From NCBI RefSeq assembly GCF_000143535.2, contig NC_037314.1, forward strand, positions 1,922,001 to 1,986,000: a stretch of DNA of 64,000 nucleotides. The letters run 5' to 3'. The notes beneath the pieces are model-generated. The model had not been told where the DNA came from and ran no database searches. It saw only the letters and a list, made by a program, of their open reading frames with translations. Below are positions 48,501-60,439 of this stretch, in pieces. The position numbers and the translations under genes were made by a program. The DNA is from Botrytis cinerea B05.10. Taxonomy: Eukaryota > Ascomycota > Leotiomycetes > Helotiales > Sclerotiniaceae. Numbering within the stretch: the stretch's first letter is position 1; each line of letters starts with the position of its first letter.

Positions 48501-50988
48501 CGCTGATACATTCTTACATCCATCACATGGACCTACGCCACCAACAACACCGCCAGGCGTTCTCTTCGCTGGAACTCCAAGAAGATCATCCCACCTATTA
48601 GGACATACCGTGAATCGCAGTTTATCATTAGAAGGCCTTCCCTCCCTGATTGGTGACTCACAACCATCAAGAGAATATGAGCACCCCCTCGGACCCCGAC
48701 CGATTCCTACACATTCAATGAGACTTCACAGTCAAACTTACCGAGTCAGAAAATCCGCATCATTGCGTCGCTATGCGTCCTTCCAAAGTGGTTTCACTCA
48801 ACACCACAGGAGCGAGAGGAGCTTTGATGCTACTACATTCACAGAAGAAGCATCGGTTGCAGAAAGCTTTTCTCGAAATGCACCCATTCCACGGCCACTG
48901 CGGGTACTCAGGAGAAGGCCAGGTGGAGATTTGAGGGCTGTTGGTAATGTCGGAGATCTCAATACTGCTTATATTCGACCAATGTCGACTGGCTCCATCA
49001 CGACATATTCCGATTCTGTCCGAAGCTCATATCTTCTTGGTAGTAGGGATGACGGCCAATACGTCGATGTAGTCAATAGTGATTATGATGGAACTCAAGC
49101 CCATGTAGAGACATTCTCATTAGGAGCACTAGCTGAGATCACGCCCAAAGCTCGTGTTTCTTTTTTCGACACCCACTCATCTCAACCTGTGATGCGTCCG
49201 TCTTTCGAAAAAGAAGCTCAGATGCTTGCCCAAATTCCAGATGATATCGATGACGATGGCGGCGTTGAGTCAGCTCTTCTAAAACTTGAAGGAAAATTTG
49301 AACAGAGGCGTTCCCACACCTCAGGCGGTGAACTATCTGGGAGGTCTGAGAATGAGGGGAACACCAATAGTTTTGGCGGCAGTCCATATAATGTCGGTAC
49401 CCTTACTTTGGCTGGTGGCGAAGAAGAAAAGCGCAGACATAGACAGCGAAAAGTCGTGGACTCGACCGTTTTCAACTTAGCCCCATCTACATATCAGCCT
49501 CAGGAAGCTTCAACGAAGGCGGAACGTAGAACCTTTGCATACCAGCCAACAGGAGTATCAAGAACTTCATCAGTACCAGAGTCAAGTGGTCTCACCGATT
49601 CCTTTTTTGAAGGTTCTTTTCTCGATGGGGCTTTTAGCGAGAATGAAAGCTATCACAGACATACACGTAATTGGTCAGAGCGATCGATTCTCGAAGGCCC
49701 TAATGAAGGGCGTCAAGGATCGGTTGATAATAGTCCGCACTCTTCTCGTCCTAATTCTTTTGATTTCATAACCGAAACAGAAAGCTTGCGGAGGATGCGC
49801 CCTGGTGCAAAAGAACATGTTGGTGAAGGTGGCAATCATTCATTCCTTAATATCGACAGTGATCTTTCATCCGAAATGTCTGTCATCTCAAAGTCCGAAT
49901 ACACTGAAGAGGTATCAAATATGCCTGCTCAAAATTCCCTTTCTTTAGGGCGGGGAGCAGAAGTTAAGGAGATGCCCTACTCATCTCAATTACCACATCA
50001 ACCCCCTTCGCCTCCAATGACCTTGGTACAGGCATTGAACATGTCTCCAAACACCGCGAATATCCCTCAGGTCCATGAATATCAGTTACAACAATCGCAC
50101 CGTTTGCCACCAACGCCAGACATCACTCCAACTAGTGCCCTTGGATTAGGCGGGTTTGGTAGAGACGCCTTGCGACCTAGTGGTACAAGTGAAGCTTCGC
50201 GTAAAACATCTGTTCACCTGCCGTTTATTCTTGCATTTGATTCAAGAGTCCTTGCTCAACAGTTCACTCTCATTGAGAAAGATGCCTTGAATGAGATTGA
50301 TTGGAAGGATCTCATTGAAATGCGCTGGAGGGATGCTGCCACAGATACTCGCTCATGGGTTGACTTCCTGCGCTCTTCGGAACCCCGTGGAGTGGAAGTT
50401 GTCATCGCACGATTCAACATTATGGTCAAGTGGGCCGTATCTGAAATTGTCCTCACAGGCGATCTGGAAGAACGAGTTCGATGCATCATCAAGTATATCC
50501 ACATCGCTGTTAATTGTCGCAAATATCGAAACTTTGCAACAATGACACAGCTCACTGTAGCCTTGACCTCGAAGGATATCTCCCGTCTTACCTCGACGTG
50601 GGCCCACGTTCCAGCATCCGATATACAAACACTTAATGAATTGGAAGAACTTGTAACACCCACAAGTAATTTCCATAACTTGAGAGCCGAGATGGAAGGC
50701 TCCGGTGCAGATCAAGGCTGCATTCCATTTGTCGGAATCTATACTCATGATCTAATCGTCAACTCAGAGCGCCCAAGTCAATTTGCAAGTACACCAACAA
50801 CGGAACCTTTAGTGAACTTTGAGAGGTGTCGATGCGATTCAACGATTATCAAGAATCTACTTAGATTGCTTGAGGCTAGTCAGCTGTATAGATTCCTTCC
50901 AATTGAAGGCATCACCGAAAGGTGTTTGTGGATGGCAGCATTACGAGACGAAGACATTGCAAAATATGGAAGATCGATCCAGAATTGA
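45588..50988 (+). CDS. LTE1: LTE1-type Ras guanine-nucleotide exchange factor
   Basis: Two exons, 45588-46021 and 46116-50988, giving 1768 residues. The 94-nt intron begins GTAAGA and ends ACAG. A RasGEF N-terminal (REM) domain lies at ~residues 345-480, with LVAEITSPTFVDYDLLSDFF and TFVAIRHWVLNYF. About 900 residues of disordered Ser/Pro-rich linker follow. The catalytic RasGEF (CDC25-homology) domain fills the last ~260 residues: FDSRVLAQQFTLIEKDALNEI, a MVKWAVSEIVLTG segment and FNFHNLRAEMEG-like and PFVGIYTHDL blocks. The split REM/long linker/GEF layout matches Lte1 of the mitotic exit network in yeast. In filamentous fungi the role in polarity or mitosis is less settled. The open frame reaches upstream to a Lys/Arg-rich GTG-led stretch at 45549, so an additional 5' exon is possible. 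Confidence 0.88.
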
Positions 50989-52024
50989 TCACTCACATTC
51001 ATCGATGCCTCTATCGCACGCCCGATAGTTTCCATGGAAACAGACGAGCTGATTGGTTGTCCATCCTTTGTCGATCGACCTAATCTACGAAACTTTCGAT
51101 GAAGTTTCGAATTCATCAAAAGATGGATAAAACAACAAATTCTTTGTAATAACAAATTCAAATTTTGGGACCTTTTGTTTAAAATTTTGTAATGTGTGTT
51201 TCAGCACCGTATTCGAACTTCATACCTCTCATTTTGAGACAGCTTTGAAGGATTCTTTTCATGTATTTTCTCTTTTTATTGGTCCCAAGTTCCACAAGCC
51301 CAGCATAGCCTGCGCGTCACCACGACGGCTTAACATATAATATTTCCTTATTGCTATTGTAGTCTGGCTTCGGACTCTTTCTACGACCATGACTGTCATG
51401 ATTTGTTTTTCATTGGTTCGCTGTATTATTCTTTTTCTCCTCGCCTACCTCCATGGAGTGCTAGGCTTTTGAGCGACTTTGTGGTGTTAGGTAGATAGAT
51501 GGATGGATAGACGGGTGTACAGGTGTATGGAGACGGGGATTTTGCTCCAAAGGTTTCAGAAGGGCGCTGCTACAGATGGGCGGGATTGGGATGTAAATGT
51601 ATGAGAGAGAAATACTTTATCGAAACCCGAGGAGTGAGGAGCATTATCTCTTGTATCGTAATGGCGGATCGACTTGACCTCGGGTGGAATAGATGGGATG
51701 GATGGATGGATGTAAAAAAAATGAGCGAATCGTATACCCCTTTGTGTGTTGCTTATCTGCTTGTGGGATGGTCAGTTGACTGGTAGTGGTAGAGTAGCTT
51801 GAGTTGCTAGATGAGATACCAATGAATGAAAGAAGAAAGATTTCAATTCAGCCATGCAATTTTCATGTGAACTTATCTATCATCGTCGAATCTTTTGAGT
51901 GATATACAATCTATGCATCTTAACTTGTTAGGCAGTGCAATTTTTGAATACAAAATTAACTATAGCTGAATTGAAACCGGACACAAAATTCTACACGTGC
52001 TTAAATTTCCTCTCACATCTAGCT
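50989..52024. other. convergent 3' region between LTE1 and Rho-like gene
   Basis: Contains a TGGATGGATAGA-type short repeat near 51494-51510 and a GGATGGAT repeat near 51695. No gene. Confidence 0.5.
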
Positions 52025-53020
52025 TTACATAATTGAGCATCCCCCGTCGCTTAGCCCACCATCACCATCTGAACCCGCTTTTCCTCCCCCAGCAGCTAGA
52101 ACGGCGGTGCGGCTGATATCCTCCCATACTTCTGCTACTAACTCGCCGGTCATGGATGAACATCTGAGGAGATGTGGGTCAGTGGTTTGTTGGAGATGGG
52201 TGAAATATGCTACGTTTCTGCTTCGGGTTGGGTTTGTAGGAGGGGAAGAGGGAAGAGGGAAGAGGGAAGAGGGAAATCACGGATAGAAATAAAACCCACT
52301 CCATGTATCGATCGCATCTCAATTCCTGCGCAATGCGATGGCCTTCTTGCGGATAGATAATCCCGTTGGGATCTTTTTCGGATCGGAGATCGCGCTTGAG
52401 AGCGAGGAGGAGGATGGGGAGCTCGTATTGAAAGGCAGTTTGGAGTTCTTTGGCCCACTGTTTGGGGGGTTAGTTTTGTTTCTTTGGTTTCTTTGGTGTG
52501 GTTGTGGTTCTTTCTGTTTGTCTCAAGTGTTGTTTTGTGTTTGATAATTGATTGGTGTGTATCTATCTTTCACATGATTTTTCTCGTTTGCATCGTCATG
52601 GGAATTTGATGCTACGCATGAGGGAATTGAATATACATACAAGTCTCTGTAGATTGATCAAACTTAGCCGATTTGAAACGGCATAACAGAGTACAACAAC
52701 ATTGGGTTTCAATGTTTTCCAATCGACAGGCGAAGAGGTGTCGTAGAAATTTAGGCGGTAAGGGGTGTTGGAGAAGCGGATGCCGAAGGTGAATGGCTGG
52801 TGGGAATCGAGGAGGAGGTGGGTTTGTTTTGAGGTGGCGGAGGGGGAGAGATTGGAGGGGGGTTGGCTGGAAGGGAAGATAAGTTCGGGTCTTTGGGGTA
52901 GATAGGGGGATGGGGGGATAGGGGAACTTACGATAAGAAGGTTGATTTACCTACTTCGGAATCGCCCAGGAGTAGAACTGTGGTTTCTATAGGAGGGGGT
53001 CCTAGTTGGGTATCATTCAT
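52025..53020 (-). CDS. atypical Rho/Ras-like small GTPase with CaaX tail
   Basis: Four exons: 52932-53020, 52641-52890, 52300-52457 and 52025-52163, giving 211 residues. All three introns have GT/AG ends and the phases close; no single exon makes a long open frame. G1 is GDSEVGKST (residues ~19-27). The G3 segment reads FYDTSSP, which lacks the Gly-Gln of the usual DxxGQ. G4 is ALKRDLR, keeping the K-x-D pair. G5 lies in RYMECSSMTGEL, and the surrounding PQEGHRIAQEL is Rho-like. The chain ends in CSIM, a prenylation CaaX box with Met favouring farnesylation. A ~20-residue polar insertion replaces the usual switch I. The missing G3 Gln/Gly suggests weak or no GTP hydrolysis. Divergent from DEG1 with 352 bp between starts. 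Confidence 0.83.
52243..52275. repeat. GGGAAGA purine tandem repeat
   Basis: About five seven-base GGGAAGA units inside the last intron (52164-52299) of the Rho-like gene. Confidence 0.85.
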
Positions 53021-53372
53021 GGTTGATTCTATGAATGGGTAGTTTCATATTTACATGAACAATGAGTGTGACTTGGAGTAGTCGTTGTGGAGTTAATAGG
53101 AGTGCAGAGGGGTAAGGCTGCGATAAGCGATAAGGAATTTACCCCTGCTGCATCTAAGAGCTTATTGGCTCGAAGATTCATGAGTCAATAAAAAATCGGA
53201 CAAACGATATCATCGAAGAAATTCTCATGATTTGATTTCATGAATGTTCGTCCGGAAACCCTGGAGAAGAGAAGTGCTTTTGATACCACAAAAGCATTTG
53301 CGGGCTTTCTACACGAAATATAGTTGGATTCCAGAAGGAGAGAGAAGTGCAAGAGAGAGAAGATCGAAGAAG
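53021..53372. promoter_or_regulatory. divergent promoter of Rho-like GTPase and DEG1
   Basis: A 352-bp spacer between two start codons. The part from 53244 is also an open frame continuous with DEG1. Confidence 0.4.
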
Positions 53373-55153
53373 ATGGGAGGAAATACGGATTATAGCGATT
53401 GGTCGCATGAGAATTTGATTAAGAGGGTTACTCAATTAGAGAAGGAGCTTAAAAGCAATACCAAAAGGTACTGAATAGCCTTCTCCCAATCCCCAGAAAT
53501 CACTATTGATCAAACCCCAGCGCAATCCCTCTCCCCAAACGAAATCTCCAGAAACCCCGCCGCGAACGCGACTTCGACCCCTCCAAATACAACACTCGAC
53601 TCATAGCTCTCAAACTTGCGTATTTGGGAAAACGCTACAATGGATTCGAACATCATGCACACCCAACACCTTTAACTACCATTGAAGAAGAATTGTGGCA
53701 GGCGTTGAATAAGGCTCGTCTTATATTTCCTCAGGGGGTCAATCCTCTGGCGCCGGGAGAAGTCAATTGGGAGGGGTGCGAATATTCGAAATGTGGAAGG
53801 ACTGATAAGGGTGTTAGTGCTTTTGGCCAAGTTATTGGGATTAGAGTGAGGAGTAATCGACCATTGCCTAAATCGAAAGTGAAGCCCACACAAGAAGAAT
53901 TTGTAGAGGGAGAAGCTGGTGCAGAGGAGGATATTTATAACACGTATCCGAGGGAAAACGGTATCGAAGTCACATCTGCGCCGCTATCTCCATCCGCAGG
54001 CGTCCCAGGACCACAAGGTTCCGATAGTGGAACGTTCAGGTTGTCGGATCCAGATATTCAGGAGAGTCTCGATTTTGATCATATTACTGATGAGATACCG
54101 TATCCACAAGTTCTCAATCGTCTTCTGCCACCCGATATTCGTATACTGGCATGGTGTCCGTCACCACCTATCGATTTTTCTGCACGCTTCTCCTGCCGTG
54201 AACGTCGCTATCGATATTTCTTTACTCAGCCTGCGTTTTCTCCTATTCCTTCTCAGTTGGAACATGGTACATCGGCTAGTAAGATGAAAGATGGCTGGTT
54301 GGATATCGATGCCATGAGAGAAGCGGCAAGGTTGTATGAGGGGTTGCATGATTTTAGGAACTTCTGCAAAGTGGATCCGGGAAAACAAATCACCAATTTT
54401 GAAAGGAGGATCTTTTATGCAAATATCGAGGAGGTGGATGATTACACAAGTTCGCTGGCTTATGTGAATGGTGGTTCATTCCTTGATGAATCAGTTCGTT
54501 CCAAAGCGGATGGTGAGATTAAGGCTCCTAAAATCTATACATTCGACCTCCATGGATCAGCATTTCTTTGGCATCAAGTACGTCACATGGTTGCGATCTT
54601 ATTTCTGGTAGGACAGGGTCTAGAGAAACCTTCTGTGGTAACTGAATTATTGGATGTGGAAAAGAATCCAGGAAGACCCACTTATGAAATGGCTACCGAT
54701 ACTCCTCTTGTTCTCTGGGACTGTATCTTTCCTCACGAAGACGACGAGTCTCGAACCGACGCTTTGGATTGGCATTACATAGGCGACTCGCCCGGGTTCT
54801 CTGAGGGTAAATTCGGACAAGCTGGTCTGATGGATGATTTATGGAAAGTTTGGAGAGAACGTAAGATTGACTCGATTCTCGCGGGTGAATTGATGGGGAT
54901 TGTTAGTCGTCAAGGAGTAGATGCGAGTGAGTTAAGCGGCGGGAAAGGGGGAAAGGGAAGGAGTCAAAAGGTTTTTGATGGCAGCGATAGTCCGAGATTT
55001 GCGGGGAAGTATACAAAGGTTATGGATAAGACGAGGATGGAAACGGTGGAGGTGGTTAATGAGAGGTATGTGATTAGGAAGGGGTTGGTGGCTAAGGATC
55101 AGAAAAAGGGGTTTAAGAGGATGGAGAAGGGAGGAGAAGAAAAGAAAGACTGA
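53373..55153 (+). CDS. DEG1: tRNA pseudouridine(38/39) synthase, Deg1/Pus3
   Basis: Two exons, 53373-53467 and 53521-55153, giving 575 residues. The 53-nt intron begins GTACTG and ends CCCAG and splits a Ser codon. Exon 1 gives a short coiled coil (ENLIKRVTQLEKELKS). The catalytic domain opens RLIALKLAYLGKRYNGF and has the TruA-family motif GCEYSKCGRTDKGVSAFGQ with the catalytic Asp. FSARFSCRERRYRYFF, LHDFRNFCKVDP and FLWHQVRHMVAILFLVGQGLE follow, as in Pus3. The Lys-rich C-terminus is fungal-specific. The enzyme converts U38/U39 in the tRNA anticodon stem to pseudouridine. An in-frame ATG at 53244 would add 43 Arg-rich residues; the shorter form is preferred because homologues begin with this SDWSHE-like segment. 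Confidence 0.93.
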
Positions 55154-55649
55154 GATTTGGGGGTATAGATAAGACGGAAAGAGGAAGTAGATGGTATACA
55201 TATCAATCTAGATATACCAATCTCAACACAACTAGATTCCCAATTATAGACCTATTTGAACTCTTGAATTTCGTAAGGTCTGCTATCGAAATTTCTCGGT
55301 AAACCTTACTTATAGTTGCTTTTGAGAGGTTTACGGAGAACCTTTTTCTAACCTATATTTGGAGAGTTTGCTATAGAGAAGAAATAAAACGAAGATTGTT
55401 TATGAAATGTCGTACAATCTAAGCACGTGGGGCGTTAGCCCCAACCGTAATATTTACCGAGCGCGTAGATGATATCATTCAAAACAGGAACATTACTTTT
55501 AGGCCACATCAAAGGGTGGGGATCAGTCAATGCCATCGAATATTTCGCTAGAGAATGCAATTATACGAATGCATAAGTTATGTAGTTTCCTTGAATATTC
55601 TTCCGTGTATTCCTGATTCCGCTTCAGATTTCTATGAGAAGAAATCCCA
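55154..55649. other. convergent 3' region between DEG1 and P450
   Basis: A 496-bp gap without a gene. It marks the boundary between housekeeping genes and the minus-strand secondary-metabolism block. Confidence 0.5.
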
Positions 55650-57548
55650 TCATTCTCTCGCCTTCACAGTAACCATCAAATCCGGTTTTTCCCACAATAT
55701 GAACACTTTCTGCTCGTTCCAATTGCGACTCTCCTCACACAAATTGATATCGAAGTGCCACAGGATCCGCGCGAGAATGGCTCGCATCTCTGCCATTGCG
55801 AGATGCTAGTTGATAGTTAGTCATTACTAATGTCAAATATATGGACACGGATGCACTCCACGTACCTGTCCTAAGCAATTTCTAGGTCCAACGGAGAATG
55901 GTTGTACTACACCGCGCTTGTCCGACGCAAAACGCGAATTGGAAATATTGTCATCCAGCCATCTTTCGGGTAAAAATCGATCTGGAAGTGCGAAATTGGC
56001 TGCAGAGTGGTAGGCACTCCATTGGTGTACACCGACTGATACCTAAACATCTAGTCAGCTTTTGTCTAGTTATACAAGCGCAGATTTACTCACATCTTCA
56101 GGGATAAAGTAATCGTTAATGATGACGCCGCCAGGTTGAGTTCTTCGAGGTAGTACTCCTGGAACTGGCGGGTAGATACGAAAGGCTTCTTGTAGACAGG
56201 CATTTAGATATCGCAGATTAGCGAGCTTTACAAATGTCATATCGGCTGACTCTGCAAACGCTGTACGAATTTCTTGGACGAGAATTGTCATACAAGAAGG
56301 ATTTTTGAGGAGATGAAAGAGAGCACCACTAAGTAGCGTAGCTGTAGTTTCGCTCCCTGCTATAATGAGCGTGCCAGTAGTTTTCATGATCTCAGCTCTC
56401 GTCATCCCTTTCTCGTCGTTATGACGAAGAATATAACTGTTTCGCAGGAATTAGTACTCTTGATATCATTTGAGCGTACGGAGCTACGAACCTCATAAAA
56501 TCGCGTCTGTCAGTAACGGTATCTAGTCGACGAGCTGTCTTATCTTGCGTATATTGTATGTGTCTCTGTCTCGCCTTCTGAAGTCCAGGAAACAGCGCTA
56601 GCATAGCCAAAATCGGCATTCCAACCAGCGGGTACGCACGCATGACGCGGAAGAGGCGTGCAAACTTGAGACCCTTGAAGATATTGGCAATCCAAGAATT
56701 GTATTCTTGGGTACGAAGGGCATCGAAAGATTCGGCAAAACATAGGTCGCCGATCAAATCGAATGTTGTGAAGTTGAAGAATCGGACAATGTTCACTTTG
56801 CCGTTTGAGGGACTGTCGATTTGCTCGTAGAGCTTCTGGATGAGAAGGTCAAAGTACACATTCATTAGAGGCTCTTGCTCACGAAGAGAAGCTTCTGAGA
56901 AGGCATGGCTTAGCGCTCGTCTGATCCGAGTGTGGTCTACATCGTTGGATGCTGTTTTAATCAGTGTAAATCCTCCGTTTGAGCATGATATGAGGTATCA
57001 ACTTACAGATGATATCTGCGACTCCGTCATTTCCGGAGAAATATATCTCTTTATCTTTTGGGATTGGCTTTTTCCCATGGCGTTGGCCATAGATCTCTAG
57101 ATAGAAGAGTAAGGACTAGTGCTCACTCAAAACGTTTGTTAGACCATACCTTGCCAAGCTTCGGAGTTGTTGAAAGACACTGTTGCAGGAGATATTCGAA
57201 CAGTGTTTCCGTAAAGATCATGCAGTTTCTTCACGTTTGCCGCCCCATCACCGGTCCAAATCTCTGTGAGTCCAATTTGGTTAGCAAGGCTATTGAAGGG
57301 TTTGGATAGTCTATAATGTAATTGATAATGAGAGACGTTCACTTGCCCCAGTAGGTTGGAAAGTAAAAGGCACCACGTAATCTAGGTCCAGGGATTTTGG
57401 CAAGAGGATGAAATGTGATGTTGTATAGACCGATAATTAAACAAGAAATTGCATACTTGGAAATAATTAGCCTAGTATATCAATGCCAGGGTTGACTTAC
57501 AAGTAAACAAAAGAATAGCAGGACATTGGAAAATTCTAAAAGAGCCAT
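55650..57548 (-). CDS. cytochrome P450 monooxygenase, CYP65-like
   Basis: Eight exons: 57501-57548, 57343-57455, 57150-57310, 57007-57096, 56492-56951, 56094-56436, 55866-56042 and 55650-55805, giving 515 residues. Every intron has GT/AG ends and consistent phase. The N-terminal ~25 residues form a membrane anchor, followed by the FHPLAKIPGPRLRG hinge. The I-helix oxygen-binding motif is AGSETT (~315-320), ExxR is EAFR (~372-375), and the haem loop is FSVGPRNCLG with the axial Cys at ~461. WTGDGAANVKKLHDLYG and DHTRIRRALSHAFSEASLR are typical of fungal CYP65/isotrichodermin C-15 hydroxylase-type enzymes. It is ER-bound and needs CPR. As first of five collinear minus-strand genes ending in PaxB/PaxC homologues, it may oxidise the cluster product. 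That is inference; it is not a PaxP/PaxQ-type P450. Confidence 0.92.
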
Positions 57549-58145
57549 CGTTATGAGACTGATTTGAGATTATTGGAAGTTTGCTTGGGGAATGAAAAGT
57601 GTAAGATTACTTTGGGTAAAAGCTACAAACAAACTTATAGTAATTTGATGTTTCACCACACTTTGCCTTAATACGGCGCAGTCATGCAGGTGCAAGGTGC
57701 AAGCAGGAAAGCGGCCTAATAGGACCCGACGCCCTTGGGCACACTAAATCTCACAATAGAATGTGTAATAATAATAAATATCTTATAATTAGAGTTAATA
57801 GATTGGTGTGTTGGCAGCACTTCTATATTTGAGGTTACATTCAATATGTTAAAATTTATCGCCTTCAAATTGCGCTTTCAATTTTCACTCACCCTTCATA
57901 GACCAAACCGGAAATTCAGAATCAGAAATAGTCCACAAAAGACTTATTAATTTATCGCTACCGTTTATTGACCACGTGTATAACACTATATAACAACTAT
58001 CTACTAATGTTTGAATAGAGACCGATGGAAAAGAACATAGTAAGATTCACGTAATATAGAACATATATTCACTTGGTATCAACACCCAGTGTACGGATAA
58101 GATGTATTGACACTGCTCGTAGTCATCTACTTCTCGTAAAGCAAA
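57549..58145. other. intergenic, P450 promoter
   Basis: A 597-bp AT-rich spacer. No gene. Confidence 0.5.
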
Positions 58146-59519
58146 TCAAACAAGCTCCCCTCCATCACCATGGTTATTTTTCTTGATGTTGGGTTTCACA
58201 TGATTCTCTGTCTTTCGCCCGGCACTTTGGAGCGAAACTTCCTGGAGGGGCAGGGTCATATCGTCAAGGCTCGCCACTTTGAAATGGCCCTTGGATGAAT
58301 GGGAGTTGCCATATGATTCGGTTCTATTGGTGCGTGACAGAAGAGCTCGTATACGGCTGTATGAACCGCGTGTTTTCTCTCTCAAAAGTTTATGTAAAGG
58401 TAGGAGCGCTGGCAAACTTGCGGCTATTAGTCCGATATTCTGTTCAAGTCTGCGAAGTTGATTAGCATGCTTCGACAAGCTTGTGCAGCGGCTAGACTTA
58501 CACTGTCCATATCTGTAGGACTAGCAGTGACCCTGATCATTGCATTAGTCGCCTAGGTGTATTTTCTCGGCCTTGTGAATGACTTACATGTTGTGTCGAG
58601 AAAACTTGTTACAGACGCATATAAGTACAGGCGAGCGATAGAACAGGCCGTTGTACTAAACATCCTAAGCTTCACGTACAAGTGGGTAGAGCGATTGAGA
58701 TAACTTACAACAAGCCCATGGCTACAAGGCCACAAATGGCTATTTTCTGTCGCACACTAATTTGAATATTCCACAAGACAATTATTGGGAGCATTGTACA
58801 CGTAAAATCAGTTACGATAGAGAAGACTGTGGTTCGTTAGCCATTCGCTCTGCGCCTACAGATGATTAGTGTGAATAAATACCTCCTTGTAAATACGACT
58901 GTACTTCCAGAACCTTGTGTGGCCAGCATTTTCCTTGAATAGTGTAGTAGTTCCACCCTGCTTCGAAAGGTGTACATCTGGCAGCCACGACAATGAACCC
59001 CATGAGGTTTATCGCGATTAGAGCACCTATCATCGCCCACATGAATCTAATCAAGCTTTTGCTGTTTGTTATTCGGACGATCATAAAGCAAATTGAGACC
59101 TTGGTAAAGGTCGTTGCAATGATGAAAGGAAGTTGTGCCAGGGTACTCCATTTAGACGCATTGATTTCTCCTTGTATTCCGAGGTAGTATGAATGTCTAC
59201 CGCCACCACTATGTATATAGTTGAGATTGAAAGCGTTGCAGATAGTGGCAGCGATCTTCCATGTAAGGATTAGTTTTAATGCATTTTGTAAGATGAATGA
59301 AAGATATAAGAAGGGATGGAGGAGACATACAGTAGCGGCAATGATCGAATAATCATCCCATCCCATTGAGCGAACCACGAATAGTCGCACACTCAGGCGA
59401 AGACAAAGAATCACAACGACAATAGTGAACGTAGTAACGATAACAATAAGCATCCTAGTGCCATGATTCTGGTCCCCATCAGCCGGGGGTGAGCTCTTCG
59501 CACTTGGATAGCTACTCAT
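58146..59519 (-). CDS. seven-helix fungal rhodopsin-domain (Pth11-like) integral membrane protein
   Basis: Six exons: 59331-59519, 58883-59255, 58709-58826, 58588-58655, 58502-58532 and 58146-58449, giving 360 residues. All five introns are GT/AG and phase-consistent; the fifth exon is only 31 nt. Seven hydrophobic helices are visible, beginning with MLIVIVTTFTIVVVILCLRL. The GWDDYSIIAA motif after helix 1, GGGRH in the following loop, and the CTPFEAGWN and GKCWPH segments are hallmarks of the large fungal rhodopsin-domain family (PF20684), often annotated as Pth11-like or as SAT4-type cluster proteins. The C-terminal ~95 residues are a polar cytoplasmic tail. Such genes are common inside fungal secondary-metabolite clusters, where a transport or sensing role is suspected but unproven. 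Confidence 0.88.
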
Positions 59520-60439
59520 TGCTGTTGGCCTAGTCGACGAGGATAATGAATGGAAGGAAACTCAGCAAACGCGATTGTAAAGTGTAGAGATTATTTCTTA
59601 GATCGAAACGAAATATTGAACTCTCTACAACACTTGGAATCTCGGGGTCTATGACTTGTAACTATGAGCTCGCCTTTTATATTGACATCCAAAAGTCCAT
59701 AAATAATTTTTGAGGGGTTCCATTTCACAACCACACTTCTAGCACAGACTTTCTCCATGGAAACGTCTGCTGTTAGGATTTCATGCACCTGTATGGCGAG
59801 TGAGATGTCTGGGTGCGGTAGCAATCCTCAAACCCATCACGACGGCGTACAATTGTCTGCCCTCGCATACGTGATCAAGAATTCATGAAGGATTTTCAGA
59901 TTCTCTCATTGGGTAGCAGATTATTGAGCCTCCGGCTTGCACACCGACGCTTGTATTTATAACTCGTATAGATTTGCAGGGTGGGTGGACAATAACATGC
60001 AGGAAACTGTTCGAGCATAAGGCTTATTGAATTTCAAGAGCTGTGCCATTGTTTTCATCAGCACATTGGTCCGTATGGTGGTGTCTGGTGTGTATCGAAT
60101 TTTTGGAAATGTTTGCCTAGGTAGGTTGCATTGTAGTCACATACTGCTGAAGACATTGAACATTTGTGGGAGTAATGCAACCCCCTCTTAATTGATAAGC
60201 ACTAACTACACGGTTTTCTTATAACTACACCAGGAGTCTTTCCGCTTTTTCCGAGACACAACACTACCACACCAATCACTTCATCCCACCAGTCAGCAAA
60301 TGATTTCATAGCGCCGCGACCAATCAAAATAAAGACACCCACGGAGCACACCAACAACAATCGACATGCAAAGAAGTATAGCCTTGCCATGAAGAATTTT
60401 GCTATAGGGCACAAGGGGCGCAGTGGTTGCACTCTACCA
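59520..60439. other. 920 bp intergenic
   Basis: No gene is supportable. A 76-codon minus frame at 60202-60432 includes a hydrophobic stretch and could in principle be an alternative 3' exon of the next gene, but no splice of acceptable length was found. Confidence 0.45.
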
